Origin: an uncultured Coriobacteriaceae bacterium
GTDB lineage: Bacteria; Actinomycetota; Coriobacteriia; Coriobacteriales; Eggerthellaceae
Length of the DNA: 5,240 bases
Direction: 5' to 3'
Assembly: GCA_902796815.1 (NCBI GenBank)
Contig: CADBQL010000038.1
Coordinates: 1-5,240, forward strand
Of this stretch, positions 1 to 5,240 are shown piece after piece (position 1 is the first letter of the stretch; each line of letters opens with the position of its first letter). The notes beneath the pieces were generated by a model. It had not been told where the DNA came from and made no database searches. It was given only the letters and a program-made list of their open reading frames with translations. The position numbers and the translations under genes are program-made.

Positions 1-670
1 CATCGCGCACGACCTCGAACTCGAGCTCTTCCCAACCGAGCACGCTTTCCTCGACGAGAACTTCGGTCACAGGACTTGCGGCCAAACCGCGTGCGACGAC
101 GGTGCGCAACTCTTCGACGTTGTACACAAGGCCGCCGCCGGTGCCGCCCATCGTGTATGCAGGACGCAGTACGCAGGGATATCCAAGTTCATCGGCGATG
201 GCCACGGCCTCGTCAACCGTATGCGAAACCTTCGAACGTGCCATTTCGATGCCGAGCTCTGCCATCGTCTGCTTGAATACATCGCGGTCTTCTCCGCGCT
301 CGATTGCATCGATCGGCGTGCCAATAACCTCGACGCCGTACTTTTCGAGCACTCCTTCTGCAGCGAGCGCGGACGAAAGGTTGAGTCCTGATTGACCACC
401 GAGATTGGGCAGCAACGCGTCGGGACGCTCTTTCTCGATGATTTCGGTGAGCCGCTCGACGTTGAGGGGTTCGATGTAAACCTCGTCGGCTGTCTCTGGG
501 TCGGTCATGATCGTGGCAGGGTTGCTGTTAACGAGCACGATTTCGTAGCCCAAATTGCGCAGTGCCTTGCACGCCTGCGTGCCCGAGTAATCGAACTCGC
601 AAGCCTGGCCGATAATGATGGGCCCCGATCCGATGATGAGGACCTTCTTTATGTCATCGCGTTTGGGCAT
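1..670 (-). CDS. carB: Carbamoyl-phosphate synthase large subunit, N-terminal part (runs off left edge)
   Basis: CarB makes carbamoyl phosphate from bicarbonate, ATP and ammonia; the ammonia is delivered by the glutaminase subunit CarA. The product feeds pyrimidine and arginine synthesis in the cytoplasm. The 223 visible codons begin MPKRDDIKKVLIIGSGPII and continue with GQACEFDYSGTQACKAL, the family's opening pre-ATP-grasp domain (about residues 1-125). The first ATP-grasp domain follows. R129, R169, the TMGGTGGG loop (G175, G176), E208 and E215 fall at the same numbers as the ATP-contacting residues of the E. coli enzyme, so there are no insertions or deletions. The family is about 1,070 residues long, so roughly a fifth is present. 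The reading frame is open to base 1. The ATG at 670-668 is preceded by a good ribosome site and matches the family start. No carA lies directly upstream; the neighbour is a divergent HAD gene. The identification is very secure. Confidence 0.97.
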   Translation of the reverse strand, partial: MPKRDDIKKVLIIGSGPIIIGQACEFDYSGTQACKALRNLGYEIVLVNSNPATIMTDPETADEVYIEPLNVERLTEIIEKERPDALLPNLGGQSGLNLSSALAAEGVLEKYGVEVIGTPIDAIERGEDRDVFKQTMAELGIEMARSKVSHTVDEAVAIADELGYPCVLRPAYTMGGTGGGLVYNVEELRTVVARGLAASPVTEVLVEESVLGWEELEFEVVRD

Positions 671-677
671 ACAAACT

Positions 678-684
678 CTCCCTT
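678..684 (-). promoter_or_regulatory. Ribosome binding site of carB
   Basis: On the minus strand this reads AAGGGAG, seven bases before the carB ATG. It is a clear Shine-Dalgarno match and supports the start at 670. Confidence 0.75.
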
Positions 685-700
685 CACCCAAGAATTTGCG

Positions 701-729
701 GTTACAGCTCACTTGACATGTGCCGTAAC
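701..729 (-). promoter_or_regulatory. Stem-loop in the presumed carB leader
   Basis: Read on the minus strand, GTTACGGC pairs with GCTGTAAC in an 8-bp stem with one G-U wobble and a 13-base loop. On the plus strand the same position would be an A-C mismatch, so the structure suits the carB transcript better. It ends about 30 bases before the start codon. It could be an RNA control element or a protein-binding inverted repeat. No U-run follows it, so it is not a simple terminator. The role is inferred. Confidence 0.35.
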
Positions 730-772
730 AATTTGTGCTCTGGTAATTGTAAAACAGCAAGCGGCAATATTC

Positions 773-785
773 CTGTAGGATACAG
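773..785. repeat. Short inverted repeat (possible operator)
   Basis: CTGTA, a 3-base spacer (GGA) and TACAG form a perfect 5-bp inverted repeat between the two divergent genes. The size and place would suit an operator, but short palindromes also occur by chance. Confidence 0.25.
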
Positions 786-807
786 TGAAGAAATATGTTG
801 GAAAGAA

Positions 808-834
808 TGAGCGAGGGGTCTGACCCTCCGCTCA
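808..834. repeat. Imperfect 27-base hairpin just upstream of the HAD start
   Basis: TGAGCG (808-813) pairs with CGCTCA (829-834). After one A-C mismatch and one G-U pair, GGGT (816-819) pairs with ACCC (823-826), leaving a 3-base loop. It ends eight bases before the ATG at 842. On the plus strand no U-run follows. On the minus strand it is followed by TTCTTTCC, so it might weakly stop antisense transcription coming out of the HAD gene. Alternatively, on the HAD mRNA it could shape access to the start codon. Confidence 0.45.
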
Positions 835-841
835 CGGCGAA

Positions 842-1483
842 ATGCGAGTTGATGAAATGTTTGACTTCAAAAACGTCGGTGGATTCGTATTCGATTGCGA
901 CGGGACGTTGCTCGATACGATTGGTGCATGGGATGAAGCAGAAGAAGAATTATTTTCGCAGATAGGACCCATGACGCAGGAGCAAGAAAACGAGATTCAC
1001 GCTGCGCCAATCGAGCGAGCCGCGGAGATCTTGCACGAGCGTTATGGCGTGGGCGCTTCATCCGCCGATGTGCTCGACCATTTCGACAACTTCCTCATTC
1101 CCTATTATGGAGAAAAAGCCAATCCAATGGTTGGCGCCATCGAGTTCGTACGTGCCGCACGCTCGCACGGAATCCCCTGTGTTGTCGTTTCTTCGAGCCC
1201 ACGTCGGTATCTGGAAGCAGGACTTAGACGCGCGGGGATACTCGACTGTTTTTCTGCGCTCATCTCAACCGATGAAGTTGGCGCTTCAAAGCAGGACTTC
1301 GCGATTTACGAAGTCGCCGAGCACGAGCTCGGATGCAATCGAGATTGCATATGGGCGGTAGACGATGCTCCTTATGCGATAGCCGTCATGCACGAGTTCG
1401 GCATGAATACGATTTGCGTAGGTCATCGACATAGCGAATTCGCCGAGCTCGACATCGAAACGCTCGCAGAACTGCTCGCGTAA
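842..1483 (+). CDS. HAD-superfamily hydrolase, phosphatase / phosphoglucomutase-like (subfamily I)
   Basis: This 213-residue cytoplasmic protein is predicted to remove or move phosphate groups on a small molecule through an aspartyl-phosphate intermediate and Mg2+. All four HAD motifs are visible: FDCDGTLLD with nucleophile D18 and general acid D20; VVSSSPR with S117; K150 in GASKQD; and D174-D175 in WAVDDAPYAI. Residues of about 25-95 form a helical cap of the C1 type, as in beta-phosphoglucomutase, phosphoglycolate phosphatase and similar enzymes. The length is normal for that group. The substrate cannot be read from the sequence. An in-frame stop at 821-823 limits the start to ATG 842 or ATG 857 (codon 6). 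Neither has a strong Shine-Dalgarno; 857 has only a weak GAG eight bases upstream. The gene is a single-gene unit, divergent from carB and convergent with cydC. Confidence 0.9.
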   Translation: MRVDEMFDFKNVGGFVFDCDGTLLDTIGAWDEAEEELFSQIGPMTQEQENEIHAAPIERAAEILHERYGVGASSADVLDHFDNFLIPYYGEKANPMVGAIEFVRAARSHGIPCVVVSSSPRRYLEAGLRRAGILDCFSALISTDEVGASKQDFAIYEVAEHELGCNRDCIWAVDDAPYAIAVMHEFGMNTICVGHRHSEFAELDIETLAELLA

Positions 1484-1490
1484 TGAACCG

Positions 1491-1526
1491 CGCCCCTGGG
1501 ACTGAATGAGTCATGCCCCAGGGGCG
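1491..1526. repeat. Stem-loop downstream of the HAD gene
   Basis: CGCCCCTGGG (1491-1500) pairs perfectly with CCCAGGGGCG (1517-1526) across a 16-base loop, eight bases after the HAD stop codon. The loop itself holds a small palindrome, ATGAGTCAT (1506-1514). There is no U-run after it on either strand, so on its own it is not a standard intrinsic terminator; it may protect the 3' end of the mRNA or assist the next hairpin. Confidence 0.6.
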
Positions 1527-1528
1527 AA

Positions 1529-1547
1529 ACTCATTCCCAAAATGAGT
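1529..1547. repeat. ACTCATT / AATGAGT inverted repeat
   Basis: ACTCATT (1529-1535) and AATGAGT (1541-1547) form a perfect 7-bp stem around a 5-base loop. A further AATGAGT copy at 1505-1511 sits in the loop of the preceding hairpin and could compete for the same ACTCATT. Confidence 0.4.
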
Positions 1548-1571
1548 CGCGCTGCGCGCAAACTGCTGCAG

Positions 1572-1610
1572 AAATGCGGCCTAGAGGGACTCTCCCTTTT
1601 GGCCGCATTT
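1572..1610. terminator. Probable bidirectional terminator between the HAD gene and cydC
   Basis: AAATGCGGCC (1572-1581) pairs perfectly with GGCCGCATTT (1601-1610). Inside it AGGGA (1585-1589) pairs with TCCCT (1593-1597) around a 3-base loop, so the whole element can form one long stem. It starts directly after the cydC stop codon on the minus strand, and on the plus strand the stem ends in TTTT (1608-1611). The arms carry A-runs on one side and T-runs on the other, which suits termination in both directions between convergent genes. The trailing U-runs are short. Confidence 0.7.
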
Positions 1611-3467
1611 TCATGCACGATCAAATGCCAAAAGCTTACAAAAACGAGGACTTTGGGCTTTGAGCTGCTCGGGAGAGCCGTCAAGATCGACCGCTCCGTT
1701 CTCGATGAAGATGACGCGGTCGAAGCGCTCGATTTCGGCCAGATGGTGCGTTATGACGATCAGCGTACGGTTGGCGCAGGCATCGAGCAGTGCCGTGAGC
1801 AAGTCACGCTCGGTTTCGCGGTCAAGGGCGCTGAATGGCTCATCGACGAGCACGACAGGCGCGTCTGTCACGAGAACGCGGGCGAGGGCGATACGATGGG
1901 CCTCGCCACCCGAAAATCCGATGCCCGTTTCGCCGACAAGGGTGTCGAGACCTTTTTCAAGTGTAGCGAACTTCTGGCCAAGGCCCACGGTTCCGAGCAG
2001 ATACTCAAGTGTTTTATCGTCGAGTTCGTCCGAGCCGAGAGTCAGGTTCTCGCGCAATGTGCGATTGAACAGGTAGGGCTTCTGGCCCAGATACGCCACT
2101 TTGGATGCCATCGTGATTGCGTCGTAGACTACAGGTGCGCCGTCCACCAGAACGAAACCCGAATCAGGTTCGAGCACGCCGAGGATGCACCGTGCAAGCG
2201 TGCTCTTGCCTGATCCGCTACGGCCGAGCACAGCCACTGACTGCCCACGCTCAATGTTGAGAGAAATCGCATCGAGCGTTCGCGCGCGTGCACCCGGATA
2301 TGTGTACGAAACGCTGTCGACAACAACCGAGTACGCGTCTTCTTGGACGTCGGCGCAATTGCGTGTTTCAAAAGCCTCGGCAGCACCAGCCTTAACGGCA
2401 CTGGCAAAGTCTTCGGCGCTTGCGACTCCAACAGTGCCAGCAGCTATAACGCCTACGGCATTTTCTGCACTATGAGCATCACCTGAGACGCTAGCTTCGG
2501 CTTCTTGCGTCGATGCGTACTCCCCGAGGCGAATGATGGCATCCTCGTGCGTCGTTGCCTGCGGAAGCACGCCCGGCAAGGCCGACAGCGTTTCGATAAG
2601 CGGAAAAAACCCGAGCGCAAACGCCGCGATCCATCGCGTTGTACCGTCAGCTGAACCAAATGTAGAGCCTGCCCATACGAGCACTATGCATGCGGTCACA
2701 CCGAGCACAAGAGCGGCAACAAGTGATAAAGCGCGCTGAATCATACGTATACGCATTTCAGATGCACGTATTGACGAATCGCAGCTCGCATGTTTCTGCA
2801 AGACGCTTTCTGCTCGCCCTGCCAATATCCAGTCCACAGCTCCAAGGACATCATCAGTCAACCCAGCGTATTCAGATGCGCGTTCGCGCTTGATACGCTC
2901 ATTAAGCTTTCGCGTGAGCACGAGGGCTCCAAGAGGAATGATTCCCGCACAAAGCACGAAAATCGCCAGGACAACAAGTGCGAAGAGAGGGGAGAAGCAT
3001 CCAAATAGGATTGATGCGCCAATCGCGAGCAAGTATGCGATTGCAGTCGGGAAGACGACACGCAAGTAGAGGTTTTGCAGGTGCGAAATATCGTCAGAGA
3101 GCAACCCGAGGTACTCGCCGGTCGCCTTCTCGTGCGTTGGGTCTCCCAAGCGTCCCTCAATGCCCCGAAAGAGCATGACGCGCAAATCGGAAGTTATTCT
3201 GAGCACCCAATCATGGCTGATGAGCCGCTCAAGGTAACGTGCTGCAGGGCGCCCGAGCCCAAAAATCTGAACAAAGGCAATCGGCACCATAATGGAAAAC
3301 AACGTAATGGCGGGCTCGGCCGTTGCACTGATAAGATAGCCAGCTGTGAACATGAGCAAAGCGGCGCATCCTGAAGCCAAAAGACCCAAGGTCAGCGCGA
3401 TGGCAACAGATTTCTTGTAACGTGCAACAAGCTCCGATAGCCAAGAGGGGAGTCTGAACGGTTTCAT
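1611..3467 (-). CDS. cydC: ABC transporter subunit CydC (cytochrome bd assembly; thiol/heme-type exporter)
   Basis: CydC pairs with CydD in a membrane ABC transporter required to assemble cytochrome bd oxidase. In E. coli the cargo was reported as cysteine and glutathione; later work supports heme. The 618 residues comprise about six membrane helices (near 20-46, 53-70, 140-157, 160-185, 246-268, 275-290) and a C-terminal nucleotide-binding domain from about 379. The CydC marks are TAGYLIS, RYLERLISHD (77-86) and NLYLRVVFP. The ATPase motifs are complete: Walker A GRSGSGKST (415-423), Q462, signature FSGGE (518-522), Walker B with D542-E543, and H574. At 618 residues it is longer than E. coli CydC (573) because of an alanine-rich linker at about 318-378. 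The ATG overlaps the cydD stop by four bases (ATGA) and has its own strong ribosome site. A probable terminator follows directly. The identity is secure; the cargo is not. Confidence 0.95.
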   Translation of the reverse strand: MKPFRLPSWLSELVARYKKSVAIALTLGLLASGCAALLMFTAGYLISATAEPAITLFSIMVPIAFVQIFGLGRPAARYLERLISHDWVLRITSDLRVMLFRGIEGRLGDPTHEKATGEYLGLLSDDISHLQNLYLRVVFPTAIAYLLAIGASILFGCFSPLFALVVLAIFVLCAGIIPLGALVLTRKLNERIKRERASEYAGLTDDVLGAVDWILAGRAESVLQKHASCDSSIRASEMRIRMIQRALSLVAALVLGVTACIVLVWAGSTFGSADGTTRWIAAFALGFFPLIETLSALPGVLPQATTHEDAIIRLGEYASTQEAEASVSGDAHSAENAVGVIAAGTVGVASAEDFASAVKAGAAEAFETRNCADVQEDAYSVVVDSVSYTYPGARARTLDAISLNIERGQSVAVLGRSGSGKSTLARCILGVLEPDSGFVLVDGAPVVYDAITMASKVAYLGQKPYLFNRTLRENLTLGSDELDDKTLEYLLGTVGLGQKFATLEKGLDTLVGETGIGFSGGEAHRIALARVLVTDAPVVLVDEPFSALDRETERDLLTALLDACANRTLIVITHHLAEIERFDRVIFIENGAVDLDGSPEQLKAQSPRFCKLLAFDRA

Positions 3468-5134
3468 GCAATCCCCTCCTCATTCTGGTGCATTTTTTCA
3501 TCATCAACAGAAACAGTTCGGTCCATATCTTCAAGCCAATGCAGGCGATGCGTTGCAAAAAAAACGAGCTTCTCGTCCATGGCGGCAAGCATGGGTTCTT
3601 TCAGATCGAGTTCGGTCTCGATATCAAGATGAGCAGTTGGCTCATCGAAGACGAGCACGCGTGCATGCTCGTCGAGCAGTATGCGGGCAAGTGCAATGCG
3701 ATGCGCTTGTCCGCCCGAAAGGCCGCGCCCCCCTTCGCCGAGCATCGTTTCGAGGCCGTCGGGAAGCTCATCGACGAGCTGTCTTAGCCCAACCGCTTCG
3801 ATGGCTGCCACCACTTCGCCATCAGTAGCCTGAGGCGCATAAAGCCTCACGTTGTCTGCAACGGAAGCACGAAAGACATACGGATGCTGCGGGATGTAGC
3901 GGACCTGGGTTTTCCACTGTTCGCAAGAAAGATCGACCTGCTGGCCATTTACGAGGACGCATCCCTGCTCGGGCAAGAGAAGACCTGCAAGCAGATTGGC
4001 AAGCGTGCTCTTTCCCGCACCGCTTCGCCCCACGATAGCTATACGCTCGAATCCAGTAGCTTTCAAGTCGATGGGGCCAAGCGCGTCCCGTCCATCTCCA
4101 TACGAATACGATACGTTGTCTAGCAGGAGGGTGCAAGACTCATCCCAAAAGGGAATGCCGACATCCTCGCGGTGCTCAGCCACACTTACCGAAGACCCTT
4201 CGAGCAAGCTCAGTACGTGCGCGAGGGTGTTCTTCCCATCGAGTGAAGCGTGGAAATCACTCGCGAACGCACGAATGGGCGCGAAGTACTCAGGGGCCAA
4301 GATGAGCGCGTACAAGGCACGGAAGAGGTCCAGCGAGCCGTCCATGAGCCTGAATGCAAGCATCATGGCAACAGCCGCAACTCCAAACGTCGCGCAAAGG
4401 TTGAGCACGGCACTCGAGAGGGTAGCTGTCGTAATCGTGCGAACCGTAGCACGGCGTAGCTTTTCGCTATAGCCATGCACTGACGCCTCTTCGCGCTTCG
4501 AGGCACCGAACAACTTGATAGCTTCGAGCCCTCTGAGCGTGTCGATGAAACGGTTCGACAGGCGCGTGTATGCGGCATACTGGCGCTCGGCACGAGAGGC
4601 AGCTTGCCGACCAAGTAGGATCATGAAGAAGATGATCACAGGAAACATGACAGCCAGTATGATGCCGCTGACCCAATCGGAAGCGAATGAGGCGATGAGG
4701 ACAGGAAGCGATATGGCGACCATACCGATGATCTTGGGCGGCATGATGCGTAGGTAGGTTTGAAGCTCGTTTATACCATCGATGAGCGTCGTCGCAATCG
4801 CAGCGGTCCCAACTCGAGATGCGAGCAGGGCATCTGGATCGAACGTCCGATGAAGAAGCTCATCGCGCATATGCTCGGCCTTAGCTTGCGAGAACCGATC
4901 GAGCATGGTTTCTTGACCGTATCGGAGCAGGTGAAGCGTGCAGAAACATGCCAAAAACGCTGCAATCGGCGCCGCTAAATCAGCCGGCCAGACTCCTTGC
5001 CATAACTGCGATATGGTGAGGCTCACGAAAAATGCTTGTCCGATGATACAGCCAGCCTGCATAAGCGCAAGCAAGACGAGCGCGCCGAGGATAGCGTGCA
5101 TGCCTTCGAGTTTCATGAGGTTTCGATCGAACAC
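3464..5134 (-). CDS. cydD: ABC transporter subunit CydD (cytochrome bd assembly; thiol/heme-type exporter)
   Basis: CydD is the partner of CydC in the heterodimeric exporter needed for cytochrome bd maturation. The 556 residues hold about six membrane helices (near 12-36, 51-70, 128-150, 155-175, 239-262, 268-285). Family marks include RLSNRFIDTLRGLEAIKLFG (191-210) and ALILAPEYFAPIR (276-288), which closely match CydD of E. coli. The nucleotide-binding domain has Walker A GRSGAGKST (369-377), Q416, signature LSGGQ (472-476), Walker B D497-E498, D-loop AHLD and H529, so it should hydrolyse ATP. The start is set as GTG at 5134-5132: an in-frame stop lies three codons upstream, and GAAGTGAG sits five bases before it. 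ATG at codon 7 or codon 12 are alternatives with poorer or badly spaced ribosome sites. It is the first gene of the unit and is followed by cydC with a four-base overlap. cydA and cydB are not in the window. Confidence 0.95.
   Translation of the reverse strand: MFDRNLMKLEGMHAILGALVLLALMQAGCIIGQAFFVSLTISQLWQGVWPADLAAPIAAFLACFCTLHLLRYGQETMLDRFSQAKAEHMRDELLHRTFDPDALLASRVGTAAIATTLIDGINELQTYLRIMPPKIIGMVAISLPVLIASFASDWVSGIILAVMFPVIIFFMILLGRQAASRAERQYAAYTRLSNRFIDTLRGLEAIKLFGASKREEASVHGYSEKLRRATVRTITTATLSSAVLNLCATFGVAAVAMMLAFRLMDGSLDLFRALYALILAPEYFAPIRAFASDFHASLDGKNTLAHVLSLLEGSSVSVAEHREDVGIPFWDESCTLLLDNVSYSYGDGRDALGPIDLKATGFERIAIVGRSGAGKSTLANLLAGLLLPEQGCVLVNGQQVDLSCEQWKTQVRYIPQHPYVFRASVADNVRLYAPQATDGEVVAAIEAVGLRQLVDELPDGLETMLGEGGRGLSGGQAHRIALARILLDEHARVLVFDEPTAHLDIETELDLKEPMLAAMDEKLVFFATHRLHWLEDMDRTVSVDDEKMHQNEEGIA
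3475..3480 (-). promoter_or_regulatory. Strong ribosome binding site of cydC inside the end of cydD
   Basis: The minus strand reads AGGAGG, a perfect Shine-Dalgarno, seven bases before the cydC ATG at 3467. With the ATGA overlap it indicates translational coupling backed by independent initiation, which would help make the two subunits in equal amounts. Confidence 0.85.
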
Positions 5135-5144
5135 GTGAGCTCAC
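5135..5144. repeat. 10-bp perfect palindrome over the cydD ribosome site
   Basis: GTGAGCTCAC is self-complementary and lies immediately before the GTG start of cydD, covering most of the presumed Shine-Dalgarno. It could be a small operator or have no role. Confidence 0.3.
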
Positions 5145-5173
5145 TTCGCAATGAGAACCTATGCTGCTTCTGA

Positions 5174-5182
5174 ATTCTATCA
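5174..5182 (-). promoter_or_regulatory. Extended -10 promoter element for cydDC
   Basis: On the minus strand TGATAGAAT fits the extended -10 pattern TGnTATAAT, with five of six core bases matching. Transcription would begin near 5167, giving a leader of about 33 bases before the GTG at 5134. The -35 position (about 5197-5202, AATTTG) matches the consensus poorly. This is typical of an extended -10 promoter or one that needs an activator. Confidence 0.55.
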
Positions 5183-5196
5183 GGCCTTTCGTTGGG

Positions 5197-5216
5197 CAAA
5201 TTAATCAACAAATTAA
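5197..5216. repeat. Two CAAATTAA direct repeats, 12-bp period
   Basis: CAAATTAA occurs at 5197-5204 and again at 5209-5216, separated by TCAA. The first copy overlaps the expected -35 region of the cydDC promoter, so a bound protein here would affect polymerase directly. The stretch is much richer in AT than the coding sequence around it. Confidence 0.5.
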
Positions 5217-5238
5217 GTTTCCTAAGAGTTTCCTAAGA
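5216..5238. repeat. Tandem 11-bp direct repeat upstream of cydD
   Basis: The unit AGTTTCCTAAG occurs twice back to back (5216-5226, 5227-5237), followed by one more matching base. The period is about one helical turn, and the copies lie about 50-70 bases upstream of the predicted transcription start, where activator sites usually sit. Response regulators of the OmpR/PhoB family typically bind such repeats. The array may continue past the right edge. Confidence 0.6.
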
Positions 5239-5240
5239 TA

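Larger units (their letters stand above)
671..841. other. Divergent intergenic region between carB and the HAD gene
   Basis: These 171 bases separate two genes pointing away from each other, so they should hold both promoters. No confident -35/-10 pair was found on either strand. The best single boxes are TACAAT on the minus strand (751-746), which would serve carB but lacks a good -35 partner, and TTGACA on the plus strand (713-718), which lacks a -10 at the right distance. Three inverted repeats lie here and are listed separately. No credible protein-coding ORF of the region itself was seen. Confidence 0.6.

Noticed and set aside
713..718. TTGACA as a -35 box for the HAD gene
   Set aside because: The hexamer is perfect, but no acceptable -10 box lies 16-18 bases downstream (TGCTCT at 17), so it is probably chance.
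746..751. TACAAT on the minus strand as a carB -10 box
   Set aside because: It is a good -10 hexamer, but the -35 position (AGGAAT or similar) does not match and no exact extended -10 TG is present; it stays only a possibility.
392..778. Plus-strand ORF of 128 codons opposite the carB start
   Set aside because: Most of it is the reverse complement of conserved carB codons, and there is no ribosome site or recognisable domain.
1548..1558. CGCGC-T-GCGCG palindrome in the convergent spacer
   Set aside because: It has only a one-base centre and low-complexity GC alternation; it is too short to call a separate element.
1506..2213. Plus-strand ORF of 235 codons opposite the cydC ATPase domain
   Set aside because: It is antisense to a clearly conserved ATPase domain, starts inside the loop of a hairpin, has no ribosome site and its protein resembles nothing. 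It is a shadow of cydC.
3996..4472. Plus-strand ORF of 158 codons opposite cydD
   Set aside because: It lies wholly antisense to CydD, including the Walker A region, and its serine/arginine-rich translation is typical of a shadow frame.
5132..5137. CACGTG palindrome at the cydD start
   Set aside because: A six-base palindrome is expected often by chance and has no established bacterial role here.

Overview
The window looks like an ordinary bacterial chromosome segment of moderate GC content (by eye a little over half), with short spacers and three transcription units. The likely source is an actinobacterium of the class Coriobacteriia or a Firmicute. This rests only on the look of CarB and of the CydD/CydC pair and is an inference; the sequence does not fix the genus. 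There are no rRNA or tRNA genes, insertion sequences, CRISPR arrays or phage genes.

Layout. (1) Positions 670 to 1, minus strand: the first 223 codons of carB, the carbamoyl-phosphate synthase large subunit; the gene runs off the left edge. (2) Positions 671-841: a divergent spacer that must hold the carB control region and that of the next gene. It contains three inverted repeats. (3) Positions 842-1483, plus strand: a complete HAD-superfamily phosphatase-like hydrolase of unknown substrate. (4) Positions 1484-1610: a convergent spacer with two strong stem-loops; the one at 1572-1610 is probably a bidirectional terminator. (5) Positions 5134 to 1611, minus strand: a two-gene operon cydD-cydC. 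The genes overlap by four bases (ATGA) and cydC has a perfect AGGAGG ribosome site inside the end of cydD. (6) Positions 5135-5240: an AT-rich upstream region with an extended -10 box and two sets of short direct repeats, probably the operon promoter and a regulator-binding array.

How the genes work together. CydD and CydC form a heterodimeric ABC transporter needed to assemble cytochrome bd quinol oxidase, so the operon points to low-oxygen respiration or oxygen detoxification. The oxidase genes cydA and cydB are not in the window. CarB belongs to pyrimidine and arginine synthesis; its partner carA is not upstream, because carB opens its own unit here. The HAD protein has no visible link to either pathway.

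No wholly new system is evident. The points most worth a second look are the repeat array upstream of cydD, the long alanine-rich linker in CydC, the leader hairpins of the divergent spacer and the mutually exclusive hairpins between the HAD gene and cydC.
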